A DNA stretch of 64,000 bases, taken from Crotophaga sulcirostris. Lineage: Eukaryota; Chordata; Aves; Cuculiformes; Crotophagidae. Positions 23,754-37,300 of this stretch are shown piece by piece. Position numbers and translations under genes: made by a program. A model generated the notes under the pieces. It was not told where the DNA came from and did no database searches. It worked only from the letters and a program-made list of their open reading frames with translations. How positions within the stretch are numbered: position 1 is the stretch's first letter; each line of letters starts with the position of its first letter. The stretch is taken from positions 657,233 to 721,232 of the forward strand of contig VYZB01000218.1 of the NCBI GenBank assembly GCA_013397455.1. Direction: 5' to 3'.

Positions 23754-26700
23754 GTATTGTAGGTTATTTGCAAGAATGTTTATGTCCTCTTCAGTTTCGA
23801 ATTCAGTAAGACAACCATAAAATTTGGGGTCTTCTGAGGTCCTGAGTATATGAACTCAAAGAACTTACAGAATATATATCTAAAAAATGTATTAAGTGAC
23901 TGAATGCCCATAGAGATTCTCTGCCTTCTGAGAAGGATAAATTTCCTATTCCAGTGTACCACTCCTATCTTCCAGCATAGTTTCCATCTATCAATTCTTA
24001 AACTTTACAATAGACTAGTGACTGAAGGTATCAGTATTTCACTAGTCGTTTCCATGGGTAGTTTTTTTCTCCTAAGTGTTCCTTCTAAAATGAAACTACA
24101 ACTAGGACATTCCGACCCTTTGTGTACACAGTATGGATGGAGTTTTTGCTATTTTCTCCACATGAAAGTATTTGTTCCAGTGGTTATGGGTGCCTTAGGC
24201 CAGATATACCTGTGTATGTTGCAGATTTGTTACTTAACACCCCTGTTTCTGAATATTGCAGAAAATACTATATTATGCCTTTAAGCTTTATTATTAGTAT
24301 CTCTTTCATGCTCTTAAAGACTGATTAATTTTTGGGTACAGTATAGTAATTTTTTTTTTTTTTACTTTAGGAGCTAAATTTGAAACCACTGGAAAATGCA
24401 GTGCAAATGTTTCTAAACTTGTAACAAAAAAGAAAGGTTATACTTTTGCTGAATTGTTGTATGATTTTAAGCCCTTATTTAGCATCTCTGCCAAGACATG
24501 TATACTAGAAGTCAACTGTAATTCCCAAAGGGAAGTTGATTTCCCAAGGTTGTCACAAGCATTTATATTTATGAAGGGAAATGTGCAAAGACCAAAGTTT
24601 TCCACAAAGTGTGAAATAAATCCATAGGTTTCAAACTTTTGTGTGACCGTATTGACATTCTATTTCATGTTATGAGGAGGATTAAGAATATTTATTTTGG
24701 AAAATTACCTCTTATGACTTTATTTTTGTGAAAGCAAAGGCATTGTTAGGGTGGAATCAGCATCCTGTAGTGGTTGAAGAGTAGAAGTAATATTACATGA
24801 GACATTCAAGATTAATTGCTCTAGTTTTAGATAGGAGTTCTCAGTTGTTATTGTTAAGAAACTATATTTGCATCCATCACGCTTTGAAAGTAATTGCTTA
24901 CTTTATGTAGCTATTAATGCTAATTACATTGCAGGAGCTAATGTGACAAGTTATTTATAATCCTTGAAGTAGCAAGTTCAATACGTTGGCTAGTAGCATT
25001 TTTATGAAGTACTTGACAAAGCCACCAATCGTCTGACTTGTCTTCATAATTCTGCAGTTGACTGACTTAGATAGTGTTTTTATTTCCTGACCTTTGGAGG
25101 GTGAAGCCTGTTCAAGTGTCAAGTAATGAACAGCAGATATAGTGTTTTCACAGAAAGCCTGTATTATGCAACTCCTTTATTTTGTTTGATTGTCAGTAAG
25201 ATTTGCTTTGTTTTGTCCTCACTTTTATAGACACAGTAGCTCTCAGGTGCTGCAGGAAAAGATCCAGAATCTATAGTCCTGTTTCTAAAACCGAAAGCAA
25301 AATCCCCTAAAATCATTAGGCAGATTCCACAGTTTTTCTGCTTTCAGTAAGACTTGTATATAGAAAAATGCTTAGAATGCAAAGGTTTATGATGACTGGT
25401 CTGTTTGCCACAAACCTTGTGCATTCTATGGAATGAAATAGCAGTTCCTTTTTCTCTTTCCTCTTCAAGGTAAGTGTAGTTATGCATATATTGCATATCT
25501 ACTTTAAAACCAGTCATGGTGTGCCTTAGCAGGACTGACTTGGAGAACGGTATTTTTGAGAATGTGGGAGTCTTTATTGACCTGAACTCCAGAGGCCAGC
25601 ACATGCTCTACAAGTTACTTGAAAAGATGGCACTTCCAGATGCAAAGTTCTCATACAAATATGCCAGACATAGGAGAGAGATTTAAGAACATAGTATTAG
25701 TAATGTTAGTGTGAATAATATCTGTGACTATAAAGTGATACAAAGAAATAATGAGGATATGAAGAAGCTAAGGTAGGCCATAAAAATGAATGCAATCCAA
25801 GTTAACTGACTTCTCCAGTTCTCTAAATATCAGAGAAATTCAAAGTCTTATTAAGGACATTAAAGACCTTGTGGGAAATAAACATAGCTCTAAAGCCTGG
25901 ATGCATTCTTTCTTGGCAACTAGTGTGATTGTCGCTAGTAAAGTTTCAAAGGCCTCTGATGGCAGAAGTGTATGACTGTACTCCAGATCAACTGAAACAT
26001 GGTGGAAAAAAAAGAGATTTGAATAATAAATTTCTGTGTAGATGCTATTTGCATCTGCAGAACCATGTTTATTTTTTCATATTTATTCAATAGAATATGT
26101 TTATATTTACATTAAAACCCTCATATTTAAATGCTTCTGTATTAAAATAGCTTGAAATGAATAATGCAGTTTTGACCACTTCAGTTTAAATAACCTACGC
26201 AGGGTGGTTCGACCAGAAAAAATACGTGTCGTTCATCTGATCTAAAACAAAACAAATAACCTAATACCACACACTGCTTGCTGCAACATATGTCATATCA
26301 TTACTGTAGTAACAGTTGATTGAGTGTAGTTAATCCATTACAGTTTGAAACACTGGGTTCACTTCTACAATTGTACAAAGACTTTTGTTGCCTGAAAAAG
26401 CAATTGGTAATGGGATTGGTTATTTGTTGCACATATAAAGCATTTTATTTTCCCCTAAAACCATATAGCAACTCATTTCATTGTATGGTAAGCATAATTC
26501 CATGCTCATTGCACCCTTCTGTGCTGTCCAGTTGACTTAGGTGAAATGGGTGAAATGGGTAAATGTCACTGCCATGACAGAGCCTTTACTTGCAATGTAG
26601 ACCCTTTAAAGCATTGTATCTCTAAAAAGTACCTTCCATACACCAAGTCAACTCAGAACAAAAAATAAATTAAAAAAAGCAAAGTATAACTCACCCTTAC

Positions 26701-28170
26701 TATGTAGATGCTTCAAAAGCCCCTGAAGCATGCCTTGGGCCAAGAAATGCAAAAGTAACTCTTCGCATTAACTCCATGAAACCAAGCAGAACCACTGAAC
26801 TGGGAGGCCTTTGAAAATTCCATACCAAAATCAAAGCTGGCATATTAGTGCTGTCTGCAACATGTGGTGAACTGTGAAAACATTCAGTATGAGGTTTGGT
26901 GTATCCCACCTATTAAAATGTAAAAGCTCCAGAAGCCACAGATTTGTGGTGCAAAGCTAAGGGATTTTCCATGGTCTGGTGTACTGCAAAGGGAGTTGGT
27001 GTGTACTGTCTGTTAATGTTGAACATGGGAAACTATTCCAACAAGTGTACTATGAGAACTATTGAATAAAGGATTGCACATCCAACTGCTACTGCTTTTT
27101 TAGGTATTAATTTGTCATGCATCATTTCCTATTATTTCATGTCATGACATATTATATTAAGTTATTTTAGGATACAAGCCGTGACTGCAGCTGGCACCAT
27201 ATGTCACATTATATCACATCAGGTGGCAGCATAAGGTAAATGCTTGGTCTGAGCTTTTATTTTTTTTTTCAGCAAATTGAACAGTTAGGGCCATTCAGGT
27301 GAATGAAATGAAGAGGATAAGAAATGAACAAGCTACCCTGGATTTACTGAAAAGGCAGGAAACTCAACAGTCTTTGAAGGTTGGATGGCCCCCAAGCAGC
27401 CTTGCCACACCCCAGTGGTTTCACCATGTCCTTGTAGAGCTGTTGGCTTTGTCCCAGTATGAGCATAACTCTGCCTGTCTTGCAGGCTCAATCCTCATTT
27501 CTATTCTCCTTGGAGACCTCTTGCTGTGGAGAAGAAAAGTCTGGTTGCGTTTTGAGCTGAGGAGGCTGAAAACTCAATATAATCACTTACTCTATCCTAC
27601 TGCGGGGCACTACGATTTGTTTGGATGGATTCCGCAGGTTTGGCATTCATGTCTGGAGGCTTAAGCTTGCTGAGAAGCCTGAGGTATAAGGAGGCATGCA
27701 GTCATCCCTCACCCAGATCCTGGTTAGGAAAACGCAAAGAAGTGAACTTGGGTGTGTGCTCCCTGATAACAAGATATTATCTCTGATTTTGTCCAGAGAT
27801 GACCTAATGACTAATACAAGCACAAAGTGGAAAGTACTTCGCTTCTGCCCCTTCACAAGTGAGGCTCCCTCTTGCCTGAATAATTACTTCTCCCTGACTT
27901 TTGCATTCCAGTCTGCACAGCTACCTACTTGTAGGGGTGAATGAGTAAATACATCTTCCCTTTTCACTTCCCCTCTTGAGAAATGATATTCAGATCAAAT
28001 AAGTAACAACTAACCTTTCAGTTCTACCTGAGAGCAAAAAATGTAATATTCCTGCAATCCCTTTTCCCCTTCCTTTTTGCCCAGAGGTCTGGTCTTTTTT
28101 TAGACTGCAGCAAACCTTTGGGAATGCTCCAGATCTTAATTTTTACTGAAGATATAAACAGCAATCTGAG
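23754..28170. other. unique AT-rich sequence, no gene seen
   Basis: No recognisable gene. A run of 14 T lies at 24350-24363. The section 24840-25080 has several TAAT cores and no simple repeats, resembling conserved non-coding DNA by eye. A frame at 27299-27664 (121 codons, +) starts at GTG, has no recognisable domain and is probably chance. A 20-bp word at 26423-26442 recurs exactly at 46353-46372. Confidence 0.5.
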
Positions 28171-28309
28171 AAATAAAATGCAGGAATCTCTATTTTTCCA
28201 TGAGGTAAATGCCTAGTGTCCTAATGATACTGGAAGAGCAGCAATAGATTAAGACAGTGACACTGGAAAAGAAGCAATAGCTTAAGACGATGGCCTTAAA
28301 ATCTGCTTG
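28171..28309 (+). repeat. unnamed interspersed repeat, copy B with internal duplication
   Basis: This copy is the inverse of copy A (23648-23753) and 33 bp longer. The extra length is an imperfect internal tandem duplication: a segment reading ACTGGAAGAGCAGCAATAG (from about 28229) recurs as ACTGGAAAAGAAGCAATAG from 28262. Outside the duplication the two copies are about 92% identical. No open frame or known family was recognised. Confidence 0.85.
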
Positions 28310-31300
28310 GGTGACATCACCACTTCTTAGCTGTTCATGGTGAACTCAGTGGTGCCGCCTCCTGCCTTTTTCCGACTTCTGCCACCCTGATGTGTCAAAC
28401 CTGGCTGAAGTGAGAAGTGTCAGACTGTTATTCTGGTTGATGATTTTCTGTTCATGCAAAATAGCTGAAGGAATGACAGCCCCTAAGCAAGTGGTTGGCT
28501 TTATTATTTCTCTGATAAAACATGCTGTGGGTTCTAGCTGCAGTTAGGTTCTCCCAGTAAGACTCCTCAACTCATACACTTTTCAGTCTATGTGTCCCCA
28601 TATAGGCCTCTTGTGATGAGGCACAAGGTATGTCACTGACTTTATCATCCATGCCGTACGTGAGATGTTTTGCTTGCAGATGATGGTGCGGATCTGCCAA
28701 CAGCTCCCCAGATACAAGCAAAAGACCTTTTGTTTCCAAGCAGCTAGCAGTTACAACTCTCAGCGCTGACATTTTCATTCCTATGTATTTAGGGGCTACG
28801 AATAAATGTAAGCTGGAAATCAGAAAAATGACAGCCTATAACAGCCTTCCAGTAAGAATGATGGGAGTGAGCTAATTACTTTTTAGATGGACCAAAGCAG
28901 AAAAGAGATTGGATGGTGTGGGTGCCTGTTGAAGGCTGAAGGTTTTGTCATAGTGACCCATGTGTTTCCTTTCAAGTGCTGTGTTTTCTGCTCATGGGAG
29001 AAAACAGATTCCCTTCTGTTCCCATTTTTCAAATTGTTACTGCCTTATGAGCACTTCGTGCAAGTTTAGGTTGTTGGATTCTAACCTCCTCCCATCCTTA
29101 GCCCTCACATAAGTGTTCTGATGCTTCATAATCTGCCCAGTTAGGCACAGATGCCACTTCCATTTACATTGGCTAAGTCACTCTCCAGAGCTAATGGTCC
29201 ACTAATGCTGTCCTACAATTCCCTTTGTGAGTCCAGAAACACAAATCAGGTCCCAAATCATCCTCAGTGAAAAGATCAGAGTTGCTTAGCATAATGTAGC
29301 ATCAAGAACCACAAGAGATGTCTGCAGATCTAAAAAGGTAACATGATTAAGCAGAGTACCAGCAAAGGCCCATTAAATTGATTGTGACTTTGTAGTGTGA
29401 TTAAAATCGCTCGGACAAGAGTAATCCATCTGTGCTGATGCAAGATAACTATTCCTGTGAGTTAATGGTGTGTTAAAGAACATGCAGCAATTTCATCTTC
29501 TAAGAACGTAGGAACATTTGGTTCAGACAAAAGGGCTGTCTCGTTCTGTTTTCTGACTTTGACAGCAGCCAGAAGTGGTTTCATAGGAAGAGGATAAAGA
29601 GGGACCTTGGACTTGCCCCAGGGGTAAAAACTGCTAGTTATGTCATAGGAAGTGTGGACATCTCTGACGAAGAAATATCTCTGGATGAGCCAAGGAGACA
29701 AACAGCTGAGATGAGTTCCAACAAAAAAATTGATACTTTATTCAAGTTAATGGAAAACGTGGACTTCCATGGGGCTGGGATTTCAAAACAAATTTTCACC
29801 CTTTGAATTTTTCATGGCAGACATGTCTGTTTCTGTTAAATCTCTCAGAATCAAAAGCTACTTATTTTTATCCCTCTAGGCCCTGTTCTCCCATTAAGAA
29901 AATCACCACTGCCAGGGTGCTAGGACTCTAAAGGTCTATAGGCTCAGACTGTCTGTATATAAAAGCAGCCTGCTTTTATTGCAGTCTGAGACTGCAAATG
30001 CCTTTCAGTTAACAGATAAACTGATGCTTTATCTCTAAGAGAAATTTTGAAATATAGCGTCATGAGTATGCACTTAAACCTGAGATGTCAAGGGTTTAAA
30101 GATGCCTAGTTGTGTACAAATACCCAAGTATTGGGGCACTGTATGAACCCTGGCTCTCAGGAAGAAATGGGGAAGCTACGTCTCTGATGGGCTTGGACCA
30201 TTTTTCTGAGACCAGGTGGTGAGACTGTGAAACAATGGCCCAGGCTGCTGCAGTAACTAGTATGGAAACGAGGAAAGATGGTGCTGGAACCTACCAGGTT
30301 CTGCTTCCCTTGTTTTAACTGTTTGTTACTGTGGATGACAGATCCAGAAATTCTACCAGGTGTATCAAGGCATAACTTGAGACAAAACTGGAATCAGTCA
30401 CCTTTGTACTTTACTATACTGTTTATTTTGTCACTGTTCTGTGACTGTGCCAAATCTAGTTCCTGAGAGTCAATTTTCCTGGGAGTGTCTCCCACTATTT
30501 TCAGATAGTGACTGGTTCGGACTGTGAAGGGTTCCCAGTAAACTCTCCAGCGAAGGCTGAGGTGCTTCATTTAATGCAAGCAACGTTATATTCAATGGCA
30601 CCTTGAACTGCTTTCTATCTTATAATATGGTCTGGATTAATATTTGTAGTGAAGTTAGTGTCTTCAGTTTCTTCTGATCTTCTATCTACACAACCTAACT
30701 CTAGCCCTAGCGCAGAATCAGGCAGTGACTGAAACATATACTTAAAGTTAAAATATGCATCAGTCTTTACATATTAAAATCTTCTACAGTAGAGTGGTGA
30801 TGAGCTGCATTCACAGTGCATGGGACAATTTATTTAGTGTATGCTCACATTATGGATAGGCTGTCCAGTTCTACCATGCTGTACCTTTTTCAGGCAGAAA
30901 AGGGTAAGTTACCGGTAAGGATGAAAAATGAATGAGCACATCTAAGAGATGATATAGCTAACTCAGCTGACAAATGAAAGGATTCTGCGGCTCTGCATCA
31001 AAACACACACTGACAGGAAAGAACAGGAAATGTATGTTCAGTAATTTTTATTAGCATCTTCATGCCCAATACCCGGAAGATCAATATTGCAGCAGACTGA
31101 AATATGAATAAAAACAATTTCTTTTTTATACTATTGAGTACAAACTTTGTCTTTTACCATCTGTATGTCAAAACTAAAATAGCTGTTTATATAAAAGGAG
31201 TGATACAGTAGCAATTACTATTTGTTTGCAGTTTCCCTAGTTAGACTAAGGATACATGGGCCTATCAGAGAAGGAGGCGGTTCTTTTATCTAACTGTGAA

Positions 31301-33878
31301 AAAGGTCTTTATTTATTTGAGCATATCAGAACTATCGATGATTAATGAGGGTAATGCTTTCAGACAATGTCTTTAATAATGTTCCATATCAGAGAAATCT
31401 TGAAGTAACTGCATGTTGAAAGAAAGAAGTGGAGAATTACAGGTTGTTACACAACTGTTCTTGGGGAAGTGAGCAGGTAATGGTGTTCCGGTAGAAAGGC
31501 AGTCACAGAACTGTTGTTATTTCCAGAGTTTTCATGGACTTCTCATGGTGCCTGTCACTGGCATAAACCAGAAACAAGCTTGGGGTACCTCATAAACTGG
31601 AATATAGAATGTGATAATTTCCTGTTGGCATAGACTGTGAAGTTAGTTTTCCACTATTCTTTAAGTAGCTAAACAAACTAAACCAAACACACATTTTGAA
31701 GAAAAGAGCCCCTGGATAGGAAAATGTATATATATAACTGACTTTAAGCAGGAATTCCATGCTTGTTCCCCAGGAAGAACTGCTATTTAATATTCCTTCC
31801 AACATTTTCCGTTCTTCTTTCCTGTAGAAGTAAGAGGATTCACACATCAGAGGGCGTTCCCAACTCTGATGTGCCCGGGTGACCACTGCCTCCCAGGTTT
31901 ATTCTCTGATCACCAGAGAGTAATCCACCTTCATGAAGTAGGTAGATTTAATTTTCCAAAATAAATCCTTACAGATTCAGATATGAGTAGAAGTGAAAAG
32001 GCATTTATTATTGATGCCTTTTGTTAAATATTTATGGGGAGTCATAACTTTGCCTGGTATTTTAACTATACCATTTAGAGATTTATTTCTCTTTCTCCTC
32101 TTTTGGATTACTAACACAGATGTACTTTCATGGGCTTTGAAACAGCTATCTTGGCTCCATGCTAGCATCAATCGCATTTCTCCAGAGAAAGCTTTGGGGT
32201 GTGATTCAGCTGGACATTTATGTCCTTTTGTAGCATGATGTGTTGTTCTGATGAGAGCTAATGAGCCTCTGGATACTGCATGTGTTTCCAGCTGAGCTAG
32301 GTCAAGGTTTTCTAAAGATACAGTTCTCCACATCTTCCTTTCCCAAGCAAGCTTGATGATAATACCAAGTAACAAAACCAGTGCAGTAGAGAGTTTAAAA
32401 TTCTTGCAAGGGTCTCTTTTCTTCACACTATCCATTAATCTATACAGCCAGTACAGTCTGAGATGTCAGAGAGATATTCAACTATCCAGATATAGGTGTC
32501 CGTTTTAGGGCGAGCTAAACTACTCTTGAGGCTCCAGTTGCCTTGATTAGGTCTTCATGGACTGCAATGGGAGCTTAGACACCCAACTCAGATTTAGAAA
32601 CTGTACACTGTATGCCAAATCCCACCCAAATTTTTCAATGTTACTTTTCGTGACTGGATTTGGTTGCCCACACACAGGTGTCAGTTGCCATTTGAAATGC
32701 CCCCTGGGTTCCCATCTGGCAGCTAGGGACCACACCAGAAAGGTGACAGACTATCAGAGGTCCTTTTCTGTATCATCCAAACTTTGGTTTTATGGCACTA
32801 GGTACTTGCATTCAGATACCTGAACTCTGCTGTTTAATCACATGTTGATTATGTTGCTCTAGCAAAATAGCTCATTGAGATAGATGCTGTTCTTCAGTCA
32901 CTCAAGACAGAATAATTATGTACCGTATATTTAACAACCTTTTCATAATAAATGCCTTACTACTGACTTTTTACATGTTTTTCCTCAGCTTATTTTTAAC
33001 AAAGTATTGATTTTGAATGCATTCCTGCCTTTTTTGTTTGGTGTTTTCTTTTGTTTATATGCATTGTGGCTATTTGTTTTGTAACTAATAATAGGAATAC
33101 ACTTCTAAAATAAGGCATAAACTATCTTTATTCTATTTTTATAATTTTTTATTTTTTAAATGTGTTTGTGTTTTGTGCCAATGTTATTGTAACTGTTTAC
33201 TTAGCATGATGCATTTCATTCCACTAATAACTCTCTCCCACAAAATTGGCTAATTTTGCATAAATTAAGTGTAATTACAGACTCCTTTCAAAAATGCTGG
33301 CAATCCCTTCGCTTTCAATAAAATGTATTAAATTATGTTGATTGCTTACATTTTCTGTGTAAAATTGAATTGCGCTATATGCATTTATTCCTTCAGGGCA
33401 ACAGAGTGGACAGAAAGCTATTGCAGTTATTCAGTGATAAGAGGTAATATCACAGATCATTTCAACCCTGGTAAAGAACTGCTTGAAAGTTTTTTGGGTA
33501 AGGATAATGTCGTTTGTTTCTCAGGAAATTTTCCTAAGGACACGGAGGTAAATTTTTATTATGTCTGGATTTTAGCTATTCTCTCATGATCTGTGAGAAT
33601 TTCATGTATTGCCTCAAGATCTGAGGCTTATCCTTCTACTGATGATTTTCATACCCATGATTATCTTCTCTACATCTATTATATCATTTAGGTGACTGAT
33701 ACAATTTTTCATGATGGGATGGACTATTTTTGTTACCATACAAAACAAGCCACTGCCACTGCCATGATCTGCTTTATGCATTACCTCTGGATTCAGTCAA
33801 TTTAAAGCTCATACTGAAGTTACATTTTTTTCATGGGACTGGAGAAGACGTTGTGAAGAACACCACAGCTGATAGACA
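28310..33878. other. unique sequence with hairpins and a candidate exon
   Basis: Mostly unique sequence. Points of interest, described in the findings: three consecutive perfect hairpins at 29945-29997, a splice-flanked open segment at 33397-33497, and twin hairpins with GATC loops at 33578-33627. The 152-codon frame at 31977-32435 (-) has no recognised domain. 32490-32690 may be an old, unnamed repeat. 32900-33350 is very AT-rich. Confidence 0.5.
29945..29997. other. cluster of three perfect hairpins
   Basis: Three perfect inverted repeats lie end to end: CAGAC-T-GTCTG (29945-29955), ATAAAAGCA-GCC-TGCTTTTAT (29959-29979) and TTGCAGTC-TGA-GACTGCAA (29979-29997). The second overlaps a TATATAAAAG word at 29956-29965 that resembles a TATA box. 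The structure is direct from the sequence; any function is unknown. Confidence 0.7.
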
Positions 33879-34344
33879 TTGAAGGACATTGAGGTACTGG
33901 AGTGCGTCCAGAAAAGGGCAACGAGGCTGGCGAAGGGGCTGGAGAACAAGTCCTACGAGCTGCGGCTGAGGGAACTGGGGCTGTTTAGCCTAGAGAAGAC
34001 TAGGCTGAGGGGAGACCTCATCACTGTCTACAACTGCTTGAAAGGAGGTTGTGGTGAGGTGGGTGTTGGTCTCTTCCACCAAGTGGCAAGTGGTAGGATG
34101 AGAGGAAATGGCCACAAGTTGCACCATGGGAGGTTCAGATTAGACATTAGGAAAAATCTCTTTACTGAAAGGCTAGTCAGGCACTGGCACAGCTGCCCAG
34201 GGAGATGGTTGAGTCACCATCCCTGGAGGTGTTTAAAAGATGGGTAGATGAGTCCCTCAGGGATATGGTTTAGTAAGTGTACAGGTACGGTTGGACTTGA
34301 TGGTCTCAAAGGTATTTTCCAGGCAGATGATTCTATGATTCTAT
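33879..34344 (+). mobile_element. CR1 LINE, 3' end with ORF2 C-terminus
   Basis: A 466-bp 5'-truncated CR1 on the + strand. It encodes the C-terminal part of ORF2 (downstream of the reverse-transcriptase catalytic core): residues such as [20 protein letters not shown] and [19 protein letters not shown] are typical of the family. A one-base deletion near 34188-34192, just after the RHWH codons, shifts the frame so that it ends early at about 34247; the ancestral stop TAG is at 34271-34273. The 3' end is a clean TGATTCTATGATTCTAT tail. It belongs to the same subfamily as the copy at 61971-62910. Confidence 0.95.
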
Positions 34345-37300
34345 TATTGCCTGGTTCGTACATATGAGGCTGTTAACTTCAGCCACAAGAGGATTAATTC
34401 CCAGATACAGGAAAAAATATCTTTTGTGGATTTGCCTCTGCTTACATGAGTGAAGAAGATGTGATAGAGTTGCATTCAACTTTCTTGCAATGTCCATAAA
34501 AATGGAAGGCTGAATTCCAAATCCTGTGCTATTTTCCTCAAAGTTCATAGCAGAAATTTCTTCAGGAACAATTTCTCCTATACATTGGATTCAAACTCAT
34601 TTCCTTTAGAAAGAGCTCTAAGTTGAATAGAAGATATCTCATCATTAAAAATATTGCTACTTCTTTAATGATCTAATTAGTTTTACCTGCCAAGGTCAGC
34701 TTCATTGATTTCAATTAAAAAGAAAAAGACAAGACCTGTTGAGTGACCTACTTCTTAATGTATTCAGTAAGATCAAGGTTGGAGCAGCAAAAAGTTTTAA
34801 TGAACACAATCCCTGTTTGCTAAAAGTAAAGCTATTACTGATTTCTTATTGATCTGAAAAAGAAAGGACAAACTAGGTTAGAGGATATTTCATGTTTTGT
34901 CATTAAAAATCAATGAAACCAAGACTGACCTGCTTTCTCCCTCTTGTGTTTACACTTGAAACAGATTAGATCATTAAAGGAACAGTAATGGTCTAATTAT
35001 TTAGATCATTCTTAATTCAAATTGTAGAAATGCACGAACTTGACTAACTATAAATAATAGAATACCTTTATCTACAGAACAAGATCTAGCAAAATGGTGT
35101 GTTGGGAGTCAGGCTATGGTCACAGACCGGTATTATTAATTTATGTCATCATTTCACAAGTAACATTAGGTTGAATGGAAACATCAGAGTTCAAAAGAAA
35201 AAAAGCTTTCAGATCAGACCTGAGTAATAAGTGAACTCTCCTCTCTTTGAAGAGGGATATAAGCCTCTAATGTTGTGTGATGTACATCAAAGGTTGTGAA
35301 CTGGTTGACTAAAGGCCATTTTCAACGCCCATAAAGTAAATAGCACATATTTTTAGCCAGATATTGCACTGCGGAGTGTAATGGCGATGGTTGTGTCTAT
35401 ACAGCTAAATAAAAGTGGTAGAAGAGGTGACCCTGAGCACTGGATCTTTATGTGACTGTTACCTCTCATCCTTGCTCTGCTTTGGACCACTACAGCTGTC
35501 TCTTTTTAAGACCAAATTTCTGTAGGTGTCGGCAGTGTAGTTGTGAGCTAGCCACTGCCCACTTGGTCTTGGCATCAGGGATTACTCCTCAACATATTTT
35601 TTAGTTGACAATAGGAATATGGCCAGTGGGACTTACCTGGAGCCCAGCCCTACTAACCCTTTCTGTGATGTACTGTGTTCTTGCTGCACTGTCACAGCAG
35701 TGTCAGTAAAGTGCTTCTATCAGCAACCATGACTTTTGTGAATAAGGATCTTTTTGGGCTCAGTTTATGGGTTTGTTAAGAAGATCACTTCTGGGAACTG
35801 TCTGACCTTTCTGGCTTCTTTGACTGAGAAGCTGTTTGCCTCGGTGAGCTCACTAAATTAATATATAATGGAGAAATGCACGTTACTGTGTTAGTGGTTT
35901 TCTAGCCTTTAAATGCATTGTTTTCTACTTTCACCTTGAACTTTTGTGTAAAAGTCCCCTAGCGCAGTACTCCTACTGCCTTAGCCAAGAGCCTCATCTT
36001 GTCCTATAGTGAAGGGCTCTGAAGGGCTCTGAAGGGCTGAGGGACATGGCCCACTATTGTATTTTTTTTCAGAAGTATGTAAACAGGCTTTATTTTTTCT
36101 AATTCATGCCTGCAACTTGAAACAAGCTTAGAACAATAATGACTCAAGCCTTCCTCTTTAGGCAGACAGTCAATCAGGCTTTGAATGATTGTTTTGCAGG
36201 TGAAATCTAATCTACTTTTGCTGATGTATGCTCTCATATTTTCCACCATTTATATTCACGTGTAGAGTAGCATCCTTTGTCAGGCTATGCTCTTTAGGCT
36301 TTATATGTCACTTTATATGTCCTTAATGGTTTTAGACATTTTGTTGAGTAAGTTTTATCTATGTCCATTTTGGCTCAGCTGCAAAATCCCCAAGTAAGCT
36401 TTTATTAAAAATAATAGACCTTCATATAAATTCTTCAGAAACCCATCCAGTCAATAATTTGATTACAAAGCCTTCACACCCTTTTTGTAACATTGTCACA
36501 GCCAGGATGAGACCGACAACTTGGTAATTATAAGGCTGAAGTTTTTGGGTGATATATTATTGAATCACTTTGATAAACTCAGCTTTGCAGAAGCACAACA
36601 AAGTGTTCAATGAAAGAGAACTTTCTTTTTCTATAATGTATTTTTACACCAAAATTCAAGTGACAAACCATAGGCTATTGAGGTCTCCTTATCATTACTA
36701 TTATTACTACAAGCTTCATGAACAACTTCTGCAGATGACTGCAATGTCAGATACAAATAGGCTCAGCAGATGTCCTGCTCCACATTTTTTTGAAATGTGA
36801 TGTATAGTTAGGTTATTTTCCTAGCACTCTTCTGGGAAATTAGTGCATCTTAAAGCCAGATGGTTAGTATAATTTATCAGGTATCTTGAGTTTCTGCTTA
36901 ACTAAACGCAAAAAAAACCAAACTCTTCACAAAACAAAGTCGAGCATTCAAAGCACACAGATTGTAGTCTCTACAGTAAAACAGATAGTTATATAGCAAT
37001 GGACATCATATTGGTTCAACAATGCATCTTAACTCATGGTGTATGTGTGCAGGTGTTTGGCAACTGAGGGCTGTTTCTTACATGAAATATCAGCAGCTTG
37101 CATGGGAACACTGAAGAATTCACAAGGAATTTGTAAAAAAAGAACAGGAACAATTACTTGCAAAAGAAAAGGAGCAATTAGCTGCAAATAACATGAGAGT
37201 GGATGCCAGTAATCTACTTGGTAGCACAATAAAATATTTGAATGGTATGATAATTGACTCCGGAGAAAAACATCTCTTCTGCAATTGCTGTTCTAGACAT

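Noticed and set aside
27299..27664. 121-codon frame after a polypyrimidine tract and CAG
   Set aside because: It begins at GTG, not ATG, the putative donor GTGAAT is weak, and no family is recognisable.
31977..32435. 152-codon frame on the - strand
   Set aside because: An opposing frame overlaps it (31993-32238 +), no motif is recognised, and composition matches the surrounding non-coding DNA.
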